DNA of 64,000 bases from Bemisia tabaci (taxonomy: Eukaryota > Arthropoda > Insecta > Hemiptera > Aleyrodidae): contig NC_092795.1 of the NCBI RefSeq assembly GCF_918797505.1, positions 24,105,131 through 24,169,130 on the forward strand, read 5' to 3'. Positions 13,722 to 20,689 of the stretch are shown one piece after another. The number at the start of each line of letters is the position of its first letter. Position 1 is the first letter of the stretch. The position numbers and the translations under genes were made by a program. The notes beneath the pieces are model-generated. The model did not search any database and was not told where the DNA came from. It worked only from the letters and a program-made list of their open reading frames with translations.

Positions 13722-14274
13722 AAATGCTTTTGTCCAAATATTTTCATGCTTTTTCTTATATTATGTAAAATTAGGCCAAAAAAATCTGCACAATTTTAAG
13801 TTTAGGGGTAAATGTCTCGGCTTTTAACTCGGGACTTGTTTCTTGATTTCAATATTATGATCCGCGAACCAATCGACTAAAAGATTAAAAATATAAATTT
13901 CTAAATTTCTAAATGAATACTCACGTCTCATTTTACTGTCCTGACAGATTCAAACCACCAGATGCCTGTTATATTGAACTAATGAGGTTTCGAGTTAGAC
14001 CGCCTAGGAATCGTGAGCTACCTTTGCAGCTGAAGACAACTATGTGCATCACCGGAAACAAGGTTTAATTTCGTTTTTCTTATTAATGATAGGTTTATGA
14101 GAATATTTTTAAAATCTGCCAGGGAGCTATCTTGGTATAATGAAAAGTCAAAGTGATTGAGAAACCCTTGATTCGTACCAAGTTCAGCGGAAATAAACCA
14201 GATCGATACATCTCTAAGAGCACACACTTGTACAGGAAAATAAATTACGTAAAAAGCGTTTTTGAATACTGCAC

Positions 14275-14307
<33 letters not shown>

Positions 14308-17300
14308 CTTATGCTACATTTTACGCAAAGCGTGTGTGAAACTGTTCTTGGAAAATGTTTTCTTGTTTGATCATTTGTGGTGGAATGAGTTGTATGCCAT
14401 TATTATAGGATTGCATATACTTCTCTGATCATTGGCGGATCTAGCAATTTGGCAACGCCGGATTTCCTCCATTTAAACCTATGGAAATGTATCGATTCTT
14501 GGAGGGGCCAGGTGCTCCGACGAGAATCGATTACTTAGCATAGGTTTAAATGGAGGAAATCCGTTGTTGCCAAATTGCTGGATCAGCCTCTGTCTGTGAT
14601 TGCATTTTGATTCAAGCTGTTCAAGATACTTCACGAAACCTGACTGCATTCCTCTCTTTGTCCATCTAGGTTGATTTGCGGGCAGATATATTGGTCCCTG
14701 GCTTCACGAGTAGAAAACTAGGTCAAATACCTTGTGAAGATGTGATGGTACGATTCCCTATCCCCGAGTGTTGGATATACTTGTTCCGAGTTGAAAAACA
14801 TTTCCGCTACGGCTCAGTGAAATCAGCTCACCGAAGGTAATGATAAATCTGCACTGAAAAAAAGTAACTTGAATCAAGAGTGATAATTCTTGAGTTTGCC
14901 GCTAAGAATTTTTTTTATCTTGCTTTAAGCTGACTTTTTCTTGATACAAGAAAAATAATGTTCGGGTCAAGCAAAAAAGTAGCTTATATTAACCAGAAAA
15001 ATTCTTGATTTAAGAAGAAATACTTTTTTTTTTCAGTGTGAGGTTTCCTTTCGTCGTCAAGATTTTTAGAGAAGCAATGTTAATGTTTTAAGTTCTTTGG
15101 TACATACATGATTTCTGAACCCGGTGAAAAGTAGCTTAACTATCTGGTTTTTAAAAAAATATCCGTTCTAAATTGGACGCGCGTTGATGACGGCGCAGTG
15201 CGACAACTATTGTTGCCTGATGGCTTGCATCGATACAGAGTGTACAAACACTCCAAAATCGTGAGTTGAAAAATACTGACTCCGCGAGTTCGAATATTAG
15301 AGCCAAGCACAGCGCTGCCGGCGCAAATGCGTACTAGCGCCTACAAGACTGCATGGAAACTTCACACATTGCGCGTACGCACCGTGACGGACGTGCAATG
15401 CGAGAAGTATCCTCCGCAGTGTACGCGCAATGCATGAAGTATCCATGCAGTCTTGTAGGCGCTAGTGCGCGTTTCGTGCTAACCGCACTGTCGTATGCCC
15501 TAATATTTAAACTCCGTGTCCGTGTCGCTTCTGCAAAATTGAAGGCGTATGGCGCAAGGCAAGAACTCGCAATGTTGCACTCTAAAGGCACGAATCAGTT
15601 GTCACTATGTAGATTTGGGAGAAAATTAAAAGACGAGGCCCAAATACGTCCCTCCTGTATTCGGCTGTGCTGACACTAGTTTTTTGGGGCGCTTCTGGGT
15701 ACCAGATGCGCCCTTTCCAGCCGTTCGACTCCCCCGATGTAACATGTACTATACTACATACCGTTTTGCCTTATGGGTAATGACGCCATTCTGGTACACC
15801 CGGGAAAATTTGATTTTCTTCTGCATCTGGTATTCGTAAAAGTTTTCGTGAAATGTTTTGCTTTGAAGCATAACAATCTCGCACGGACGTATTACCTGGT
15901 TAAACTATTTTGGGGCTTCGTTATGCTTAAATGCCTCATATTCGAGGTTGTAGTTTCAGATTGATTCGAAAAAATCACGAACAGTCACGTGATCTCTTCA
16001 TTTTAGTGACGTATTACTGTGCTATTTTGTGATTGGTTCATTTTCTCGGCGCAGCATCGTCAAGCGTCAGCTGTTTGCGGCTCTGGGTTGAAGGTTTAAG
16101 GTTATGTCAGAGAGAATAGAAAGTTAGAGGCCCGACTCGATGCTAGGTAATTGAAACAGATGCGCTCGCAGCGCGCTCGCTGGCAACGTACGCAACTACT
16201 ATTTTCTATTGTTTTCCAGAGACTAGCGGCGGGTATGTTGCTGCCGGACCACCTTCACGTAGGCAATTTGTTATACATCGTCCGTCCGCAATACTCTCGC
16301 TTGGCCGTATGAAAACGTTCCTCGCATGCGCAGTGTTAAAGAAGCGCCCTTCAACGCTTTGGCGTTGGAACTGCTTGTTTTTTTTTTTTTTTTTTTTTGA
16401 ATTTGCCGTCTTATTCTTTTTGTGATGTATTTGAATATCTATATTTGAAGCTCGTACAAATTAGATTTATACAACCCGCGGATCACGAATTTTAGGAATT
16501 CTCGGTTTAATTTGACCAGGCTTGGGCATTTAAGGGCTGAACACACTTCGAACATGCAAAATTCTATCAGAAAATTGTAATTTTTAGTTTGACTGAACTT
16601 TCAAAAGGTATACCTCAAAAACATAAGAAGGGATTTAAAATGAGTCAACAATTTTGTAATTGTACAAATCCATAACGACGGGAAATTACAGTAGAAAAAA
16701 TATTAAATTCCATGACAAAATACAGTTCCCGAACGATAAAGGTTTTTCTTTGTTGCGATTTAATAGAAAATAAACCTGACATGGCGTATGAAGTACTGCA
16801 TTTCGTTGAGAATGGGTTAGATAATGCTGACTATCACTGTTGTATCTACTTACTTTCAAAAACACTTATAATAATAATTACTTTTGTTTTTATCTTACGT
16901 CCAGGACGGGTAAAGTAAAAGGTATCGAGAGGTTCCTGGGAGCAGTTGACAATCTAGAGCCGCAACTAATGGAGGTGACCTCGGGTCAAGCAAAATATGA
17001 GCATCAGCACAGGTCAATAGTCTGGCGGATGCCCCGATTGCCCAAGGAGGGTCAAGGTACGTTTTGGCTGTTATAAATTTAATTTCCTGCAACAAAGGGT
17101 TGCCAAAAACCAAACCGCAAAATTCTCCTTCAAAATTAGATGATACTCTCATGTTTTAAGAAATGTGCTCCGACTATATAATATCGTGTCTTGTCATTGA
17201 GTTTAACACAATTAAAGCAAATCTAAGTAGCGCTTTCTTATTTTTATAAAACATATTAAAGAAAATCCTAAGTTTACTATGTAAATTCATTGCATTTAAT

Positions 17301-18851
17301 TCATTTTGACGTTTTATCGGTCTGATTTTTATTGAACTATACAAGGTTCTTGCATTTTCACCGGAAATCGAATGCGGATGGTAATGAGGAACTGCTTTGC
17401 TATGCTGCGATAGATAAAACTAAGGTTTTAAAAGACTTAAAGAGCAGGCCATTTGGTCACAAGGATCGAGTTCAAATGGAACACTACAGTTTTCGATCAA
17501 AAGGACAGTAGTTTCTGGAAATTAATACTTAACTTTGGATAACCGACATCCGTCGTGGAACAATTGCCTTTTAGTGTGACTAGTAATACATTTGGTTACA
17601 TGAGAACTGCACTTCAGTTTACATCAGTACAAGGTATAAAATTGGTTTGCTTCTCTCCGAAAAAATAAAATAAGAGCGGAAATTTTGAAACACCACAATG
17701 GAGATACGAGATTTCGCACTTTGATAATCGCTAATGAGATCAGAGTGATTAGGGTAAGAATCATAAGGTCAATATGCTCTCAGTTATGCATTAACCACAT
17801 TTCTAAAAGGGCCACCGCCACATTGGATGCAGAAATAAGTTGGCCTTTGGAGAAATCGTACTTTTTGTTTCCTTCACTCAAAAAAAGGTATGACTCTGAG
17901 ACCCATAAAAAATGGCTCGGAGATCCATAATTTCTAACCAAACTGACTTACCTTCCACAGTATGGCTTTCTGAGCCATACTTTATTGGTCGTGAACCTAT
18001 GAGCATGGCTCCACGAACTATATTCTATGGCTCCATGATCCATAACTCGGCCGGTAAGTCACTCTTCACATACTTGTTTTTTGAGTGTCGCTAGAATTCC
18101 CCCATCAAAATGCGAGTCGTTGACGCAAATCCATCATTTTTAATTTATATTTCCCGGTTGTTTTGCTTCAGGAGCTTACACGACGCATAATTTCGTTTGC
18201 AAGATGAATCTGACGTCGTACGATCAGATCCCCGAGGAGCTGAGCAAATACTGCTACGTGGAGTTCACGATGCCCACCACCCAAGTATCGCACACGACGG
18301 TTCGCTCCGTATCGATCCACGACTCGGACAGCGATAATCCTCCGGAAAAGTACGTGCGGCATTTGGCACGCCACGAATACAGGTATGCTTCGATAATTAT
18401 TTCGAATGTTTTAGCATGTAAAAGATGCGTATGAAACCCGACAACTCCTGAGGGAAATTAGACGGAGGCTGCTGAGTGACAAAATGAGCGTTGTCTTGAG
18501 CGTACACTGGAAAAAGAAAACACTTTGGATCTAGAGTCCAGACTCTTAAAAACATCGACAAGAAAAAATAGGAAAAAAAACCACATTTGATCTAGAGTTC
18601 AGAATCTTGAAAACATTGACAAGAAAAAATACTCTTGATTCAATCGGATTTTTGCTTACATCAAGAACCAAGCCTCTTAATTTGAGCAGATTTCCTTTTG
18701 ATTTAAGCTTAAATCTGATTGAATCAAGAGTCACTTTTCTTGTCAATGTTTTCAAGAGTCTGGACTCAAGATACAATGTGTTTTTTTCCCAGTGTACAGC
18801 GGTGTCTTAGTAACTGGCCATTAATACCTCTATAGTTAGGTTAAAGGGTTG

Positions 18852-18904
<53 letters not shown>

Positions 18905-20689
18905 ACATTTGGAAAGTAGTAGTGAAGGACAATGAACGTGATATTTAGAGGATTGGAGGAAAAAAAGAAAAACAGAGAATAATAATAGAGAACTTAATAG
19001 TAGGGAAAAATCATGTCACTGGATCTCCAAGGAGAAGATGAAGAAATGAAGACGGGAATAGAAAAAAAAGAAGAGGAAGATGAGAAAAAAACAGAGGAGG
19101 AGAATGGAAAAGAGACAGAATCGGAAAGACATTCCTTTTTAATCCTTTCTCTCCTAATTCTCCTTATTTTTCCTCTTTCTTTCCTCTTTTTTGCTTTATT
19201 TCTTTTTCTTATCCGTTCTTTTTTTCTTCCTTTTCCTCTTTCTCAAATCTAAGATCTTTGGTGCTGAGGAAATACGGTTTTGTTGGGGCTATCGAGTCGA
19301 AAAGAATCAAATCTGTCAGACCAGGGGTTCTCCTTCCCCCGCACAAAAAACTGGATTCCAAACAAGAACTATATAAACAAAGCCACGTTCTCCTCCCAGC
19401 CGTTGAGACCGCGTGATCGTTCCATCATTAAGGAGCTATTATTTTTGCCTAGTCGTTCAGATGAAGGCGAAGAATGTTTCATCACTTTTTTGTCACCGGT
19501 GGTGAAGAGAAAAATAAAATTCAAATAAAATATTTCCTGTTAGAATCATAGACAGGAAGAGCGAGAGTCAATGGCATTGCAATGTTTCAAAATGCACCCC
19601 AACACTTTATTTTTTTTAATTCGCGTATGTTTGACAGCAACAACTCCAAAATTTTTCATCCAATCATGAGATGAAAGAGAAGAAAATCGCAAAACATTCC
19701 AAAAGAAAGTTTACTGAAGTTTTCAAACGAGTGTGTTGTTCCTAAATGAAACTTTGCGACGTGACGCTGCGACCCGAATCTCTCTGACTCACGTGTCTCC
19801 AATAACATAAAACGACTCATATTTTTTAGCGGCTCTGGTGCTTGCACTAGAGCTGCTATTCCGGACGGTCCCAGCTGGGGAGTATCAATGCAGCATGTTA
19901 CATTGTAGAGACCGCGCGTTGGTTGATGGGAATCGGCGCCATTTTCGGCTATGTTCCTTGTCATGACTTTATTTTATTGCATACTGTTTTATTGTTAGTC
20001 AATGCTATGTTGTGTATTGTATTTTTGGAATCATGGTGATACAGTCAACAATTCAAAACTTGTTTGTGCTTTTATCTCGTGATGGAAAAAATGTACTTTA
20101 CGTTCAAAATTTGAAAATTTGAATTTTAAAGTTTTCGCGGTTAAGGAAGCTTTAACCACTGGGTTGGAGCTTCCTAGTCATATTACTTGATATCAGCTGA
20201 TAGCAAACAAAGGTTACCAGGGAAACCGTAAACGTCTAACAACTATCGTGGCCATTGGGGCGATTCGACAGTTTGAATCGTTTTCGTTGATTGAATCGAC
20301 AGTTGTCGGATTGTACATCAATGACAAAATGTGTCTAGGCCCTCATTCTTGACTACAACTACTGCCCCCAGAGCCGCTCTCCGACGCCAATGCGTTGGAG
20401 CTTCCTGCTTGTTTTACATTTCACTCATACAAACGACCGTTTAACATAAGGCTGTGAATTTGCTTCGGGTATAGGATAAGTGGTCTTAAAAAATACTTCT
20501 GCGGTGAATGTTTTTCGAGAATAATAGGATACATTTTAATTTTGTCTCAGGGTTGGCATTGAATTCACTCAAGCTGAGGGCCCGAATGAGTACATCGCTG
20601 CAACAAGGAAATCACAACCGGCGACGATTCAAGAACAGCCCGCTGCCCCTCCACCCGCACCTGATTCAGACAGCGACTCTTCAGGCTAA
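1..20689 (+). CDS. stnB: Stoned-B (stonin), 3' part of the gene, 13 coding exons
   Basis: Stoned-B is a clathrin/AP-2-linked adaptor that retrieves synaptotagmin during synaptic vesicle endocytosis (known for Drosophila). The exons join at 1-648, 1448-1595, 3719-3882, 4466-4637, 6038-6171, 10073-10299, 10955-11189, 13077-13245, 13948-14062, 14670-14836, 16905-17056, 18172-18382 and 20551-20689. All have GT-AG borders and matching phases and give 892 visible codons, then TAA. The N-terminal part is disordered with DAF/DPF repeats and one NPF motif, which binds EH domains in this family. The stonin homology domain starts near visible residue 345 (YTGLGWEMQLR) and the mu-homology domain runs from about residue 498 to the end. 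Drosophila stoned-B has about 1,260 residues, so roughly a third is missing upstream of the window. In Drosophila the locus is dicistronic with stoned-A; that part is not visible. Identity rests on recognition of the two domains and their order. Confidence 0.9.
258..392 (+). repeat. 27-bp coding minisatellite in stoned-B
   Basis: The codon pair for Asp-Ala recurs at 258, 285, 312, 339 and 366, exactly 27 bp apart. Each unit encodes a nonapeptide close to DAFGSVQPT. The third and fourth units are nearly identical in DNA, which points to recent expansion. The unit keeps the reading frame and repeats a DAF motif that resembles clathrin-adaptor binding motifs. Confidence 0.9.
649..1447 (+). other. 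stoned-B intron 1
   Basis: The intron has GTAAAG and CTTTCAG borders. It contains a CACTGG-family foldback element (770-996). It also holds a small inverted repeat at about 1021-1166, whose arms share TTTTGCAAT and nearby bases and resemble a sequence at 32370-32515. A G-rich run lies at 681-698. Short minus-strand reading frames here are transposon palindromes. Confidence 0.7.
770..996. mobile_element. CACTGG-family foldback MITE, copy 1
   Basis: This 227-bp element is almost entirely self-complementary. The arms read CATTGGATCTAGAGTCCAG-like sequence inward from both ends and both contain GACAAGAAAAAG. The termini are CATTG (a changed CACTGG) and CCAGTG. The flanks are AA on both sides, compatible with a 2-bp target duplication. 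It encodes no protein. Confidence 0.85.
1448..1595 (+). CDS. stnB: stoned-B exon 2
   Basis: The acceptor is CTTTCAG and the donor ATTAA/GTAAGT. The exon continues the frame from exon 1 (phase 1) and ends in phase 2. It encodes an acidic, Pro-rich linker with another DAF motif (TFDAFLALQEPPP). The part is disordered and poorly conserved, so the evidence is phase agreement on both sides and matching composition. Confidence 0.8.
1596..3718 (+). other. stoned-B intron 2
   Basis: This is a 2.1-kb intron with consensus GTAAGT donor and TTTTGTAG acceptor. A CCCTGG-family MITE fills 2709-3645, ending only 73 bp before the acceptor. The first kilobase is AT-rich and I see nothing further in it. Confidence 0.7.
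2709..3645. mobile_element. CCCTGG-family palindromic MITE, copy 1
   Basis: The element is 937 bp long and begins CCCTGGTAAAAATTGGC and ends GTCAATTTTTACCAGGG. It is flanked by AA on both sides. Inside the ends are many short TATAGCC/GGCTATA motifs, and in the middle a perfect 60-bp palindrome (3131-3190) inside a GC-rich block. No protein is encoded. Two other full copies lie at 11749-12705 and 34167-35112, and a partial inverted copy at 49669-50060. Confidence 0.9.
3719..3882 (+). CDS. stnB: stoned-B exon 3 with NPF motif
   Basis: The exon encodes a Pro-rich linker that includes FNPFDAPP; the Asn-Pro-Phe codons are at 3831-3839. NPF motifs in stonins bind EH domains of intersectin/Dap160 and Eps15, tying the protein to the endocytic scaffold. 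The acceptor is TTTTGTAG and the donor CCAC/GTAAGA. Phases match exons 2 and 4. Confidence 0.85.
3883..4465 (+). other. stoned-B intron 3
   Basis: A 583-bp intron with GTAAGA donor and AAAACAG acceptor. I see no transposon, RNA gene or other structure in it beyond a T-run near 4220 and a GA-rich stretch near 4274. Confidence 0.7.
4466..4637 (+). CDS. stnB: stoned-B exon 4, start of stonin homology domain
   Basis: This exon encodes an acidic linker followed by PRIHYTGLGWEMQLRQPNKK, typical of the entry into the stonin homology domain that lies in front of the mu-homology domain. The acceptor is AAAACAG and the donor CAAAG/GTAAGT. It enters in phase 1 and leaves in phase 2, matching its neighbours. 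Confidence 0.9.
4638..6037 (+). other. stoned-B intron 4
   Basis: A 1.4-kb AT-rich intron bounded by GTAAGT and CCTTTCAG. I see no mobile element, coding segment or RNA gene in it. Confidence 0.65.
6038..6171 (+). CDS. stnB: stoned-B exon 5, stonin homology domain
   Basis: The product is FWKKIWVRLVFQGETPALQ and so on, ending in YSVSEIG. This is the conserved core of the stonin homology domain: the Trp-rich beta strand, then a KDPFQELPLQP loop. The acceptor is CCTTTCAG and the donor ATTG/GTAAGT. It enters in phase 2 and leaves in phase 1. Confidence 0.92.
6840..8336. repeat. 1.5-kb foldback with ~510-bp arms
   Basis: The left arm (6840-7373) and right arm (about 7824-8336) are reverse complements with few differences, starting from GGAAAGAGCGACGCCA at the outside. 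The inner part of the right arm is duplicated: about 155 bp at 7668-7822 repeats 7823-7977. The loop between the arms (7374-7667) is single copy and starts with (CCTAA)4. No protein is encoded; the open frames on both strands are mirror images of the same arm. It could be a foldback transposon or a local inverted duplication. Confidence 0.85.
7375..7396. repeat. Short (CCTAA)n, insect telomere-type repeat
   Basis: Four units of CCTAA, the complement of the insect telomere repeat TTAGG, directly follow the left arm of the intron 5 foldback. The array is short, so it may be a chance or transposon-borne sequence. Confidence 0.6.
8784..9220. mobile_element. TAGAG-ended hAT-like MITE, copy 1
   Basis: The 437-bp element starts TAGAGTACCTTCATAGACAG and ends with the inverted version of it, CTGTCTATAAAGGTGCTCTA. 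The arms continue inward through ATGGCCAT and a GGCCGTAAATAAACAAACAA block. The flanks are TCTACTCT and TCTACTCC, a near-perfect 8-bp target duplication as in hAT elements. It has no coding capacity. A second copy is at 42106-42826. Confidence 0.85.
10073..10299 (+). CDS. stnB: stoned-B exon 6, end of stonin homology domain
   Basis: The exon encodes AQQYDNFGKIFTVKLQFVFY, then KERPGIRPGQH and a helical stretch ending LKKLGLPVEHAPQ. This is the strongest family signature in the window and matches the stonin homology domain just before the mu-homology domain. The acceptor is TTTTTTCAG and the donor CAG/GTTAGC; it ends in phase 0. Confidence 0.93.
10300..10954 (+). other. stoned-B intron 6
   Basis: A 655-bp intron with a slightly weak GTTAGC donor and a CTTCTCAG acceptor. 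A C-run lies at about 10831-10841. I see nothing else in it. Confidence 0.65.
10955..11189 (+). CDS. stnB: stoned-B exon 7, start of mu-homology domain
   Basis: The product starts ISQLFKLGSHNYEDMKQFSV and continues with a helix and the strands VQITAVDEIYVEQTEFG and ARVRLFFLGFLSG. This is the beginning of the mu-homology domain, the part of stoned-B that binds synaptotagmin C2 domains. The acceptor is CTTCTCAG and the donor TCTG/GTGAGT. It starts in phase 0 and ends in phase 1. Confidence 0.92.
11241..11405. mobile_element. Small AGTGG-ended MITE with GTGTTCG hairpin, copy 1
   Basis: About 165 bp, starting AGTGGCGCGGCGTGCTTTGC. It carries the core ATGGAAAAGGATCGA and the hairpin GGTGTTCG-TTG-CAAACACC. 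Copies are at 52141-52306, 54077-54228 and 54512-54687, in mixed orientation. The ends are degenerate, so borders are approximate. Confidence 0.7.
11594..12784. mobile_element. TTGGACG-ended MITE, split by a nested insertion
   Basis: Both halves match the intact copy at 35604-35827: the left half is 11594-11748 and the right half 12706-12784. Both ends carry TCTGTCAAACGGAACTAAGCGCC and its complement in the same arrangement. The gap is filled exactly by the CCCTGG-family element, so this copy is older than that insertion. Confidence 0.85.
11749..12705. mobile_element. CCCTGG-family palindromic MITE, copy 2 (nested)
   Basis: This 957-bp copy has ends CCTTGGTAAAAATTGGC and GCCAATTTTTACCAGGG. 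Flanking AC on both sides is the duplicated target, shown by comparison with the uninterrupted TTGGACG element at 35604-35827. The central palindrome is nearly perfect (about 12173-12232) and lies in a GC-rich block. Confidence 0.9.
13077..13245 (+). CDS. stnB: stoned-B exon 8, mu-homology domain
   Basis: The product is GMPDVELGVNDMVRQGKEVV, then a segment with DIIPVVTEEWIRLEAVEFH and NCVQLDNYETNKTIR. The DVELGVND motif is characteristic of stonin mu-homology domains. The acceptor is CCCCGTAG and the donor ATTAG/GTATTT, which is weak but fixed by the frame. It enters in phase 1 and leaves in phase 2. Confidence 0.92.
13246..13947 (+). other. stoned-B intron 8 with A-run
   Basis: A 702-bp intron with a weak GTATTT donor and CCTGACAG acceptor. 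It holds a 35-bp A-run (13685-13719) with no identifiable retroposon body in front of it. Nothing else is seen. Confidence 0.65.
13948..14062 (+). CDS. stnB: stoned-B exon 9, mu-homology domain
   Basis: The product is FKPPDACYIELMRFRVRPPR, then NRELPLQLKTTMCITGNK. This is the beta-strand region of the mu-homology domain where the FxPPDxxxxELMRFR pattern parallels AP-2 mu2. The acceptor is CCTGACAG and the donor AAG/GTTTAA. It enters in phase 2 and leaves in phase 0. Confidence 0.93.
14063..14669 (+). other. stoned-B intron 9
   Basis: A 607-bp intron with a weak GTTTAA donor and CCATCTAG acceptor. It contains a 31-bp A-run at 14275-14305 and a small foldback MITE (14434-14590). Confidence 0.65.
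14434..14590. mobile_element. Small foldback MITE in intron 9
   Basis: The outer arms are GATCTAGCAATTTGGCAAC and its near complement; the inner arms share GGATTTCCTCCATTTAAACC with its complement. The total is about 157 bp. The core TTTAAACCTATGG followed by ATCGA also occurs in the AGTGG-ended MITEs, suggesting a distant relation. Confidence 0.75.
14670..14836 (+). CDS. stnB: stoned-B exon 10, mu-homology domain
   Basis: The product is VDLRADILVPGFTSRKLGQI, then PCEDVMVRFPIPECWIYLFR and VEKHFRYGSVKSAHRR. It contains the VRFPIPE motif that mu-homology domains share with adaptor mu chains. The acceptor is CCATCTAG and the donor CGAAG/GTAATG. It starts in phase 0 and ends in phase 2. Confidence 0.93.
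14852..15038. mobile_element. CACTG-ended short MITE
   Basis: A 187-bp element with ends CACTGAAAAAAAGTA and TACTTTTTTTTTTCAGTG, flanked on both sides by TG. The interior contains TTGAATCAAGAG as in the CACTGG foldback family. It is probably a diverged or deleted member of that family. Confidence 0.75.
15236..15560. mobile_element. Diverged copy related to CCCTGG-family core
   Basis: The stretch runs from TACAAACACTCC through GTGAGTTGAAAAATACTGAC to a GC-rich block. That block contains GCGCAATGCATGAAGTATCC and GTCTTGTAGGCGC in inverted arrangement. The left part matches the inverted right half of the CCCTGG family and the centre resembles the CAGGGCCGG family. No termini could be fixed. Confidence 0.55.
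16905..17056 (+). CDS. stnB: stoned-B exon 11, mu-homology domain
   Basis: The product is TGKVKGIERFLGAVDNLEPQ, then LMEVTSGQAKYEHQHRSIVW and RMPRLPKEGQ. The pattern of Gly-x-AKYEH followed by IVWR.PRLPKEGQG is conserved with AP-2 mu2 (where the equivalent is WKIKRM). The acceptor is CGTCCAG and the donor CAAG/GTACGT. Confidence 0.93.
17057..18171 (+). other. stoned-B intron 11
   Basis: A 1.1-kb intron with consensus GTACGT donor and TTGCTTCAG acceptor. A CACTC-ended foldback occupies 17875-18087, ending 84 bp before the acceptor. The first 800 bp shows nothing distinctive. Confidence 0.65.
17875..18087. mobile_element. CACTC-ended foldback MITE with GGCTC repeats
   Basis: The ends are CACTCAAAAAAAGGTA and the inverted TTGTTTTTTGAGTG. 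Between them a short motif (ATGGCTC, then ATCCATAA) recurs in both orientations, together with GTAAGTCA-like blocks. It is non-coding, about 213 bp, and no clear target duplication is seen. Confidence 0.65.
18172..18382 (+). CDS. stnB: stoned-B exon 12, mu-homology domain
   Basis: The product is AYTTHNFVCKMNLTSYDQIP, then EELSKYCYVEFTMPTTQVSH and a segment ending KYVRHLARHEYR. The YVEFTMPxTxVSHTxVRS stretch is the C-terminal strand pair of stonin mu-homology domains, and RHLARHEYRVGIE is its usual end. Third codon positions are unusually GC-rich compared with other exons. The acceptor is TTGCTTCAG and the donor TACAG/GTATGC. Confidence 0.93.
18505..18794. mobile_element. CACTGG-family foldback MITE, copy 2
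   Basis: This copy is 290 bp because its left end is tandemly duplicated: the segment from GAAAA to GACAAGAAAAAAT occurs twice. The termini are CACTGG and CCAGTG (with an extra C). Both flanks are TA, consistent with a 2-bp target duplication. Confidence 0.85.
18855..18903. repeat. Poly(A) tract, 49 bp
   Basis: An uninterrupted A-run. The sequence in front (18795-18854) does not resemble the SINE or LINE found elsewhere here, so its origin is unclear. Confidence 0.8.
19010..19250. repeat. Purine tract followed by pyrimidine tract
   Basis: About 110 bases of nearly pure A/G (19018-19127) are followed by about 110 bases of nearly pure C/T (19130-19250) on the same strand. The two halves can pair partly with each other, and each half alone could form triplex DNA. 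The short reading frame through it (Glu/Lys then Leu/Phe-rich) is a composition artefact. Confidence 0.7.
20551..20689 (+). CDS. stnB: stoned-B last coding exon (13)
   Basis: The product is VGIEFTQAEGPNEYIAATRK, then a Pro/Ala-rich tail ending DSDSDSSG and TAA at 20687-20689. VGIEFT completes the mu-homology domain and the short acidic Ser/Asp tail is disordered. The acceptor is TTTGTCTCAG. Confidence 0.9.

Larger units (their letters stand above)
14837..16904 (+). other. stoned-B intron 10
   Basis: A 2.1-kb intron. It holds a small CACTG-ended MITE (14852-15038) starting 15 bp after the donor and a block related to the CCCTGG family (about 15236-15560). A T-run lies at 16379-16399. The remaining sequence shows nothing I can name. 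Confidence 0.65.
18383..20550 (+). other. stoned-B intron 12
   Basis: A 2.2-kb intron. It contains a CACTGG-family MITE (18505-18794), a 49-bp A-run (18855-18903) and a strongly strand-biased purine then pyrimidine tract (19010-19250). The last kilobase is unremarkable. Confidence 0.65.

Noticed and set aside
15353..15673. Open frames on both strands in stoned-B intron 10
   Set aside because: They follow the GC-rich core of a MITE-related block and mirror each other.
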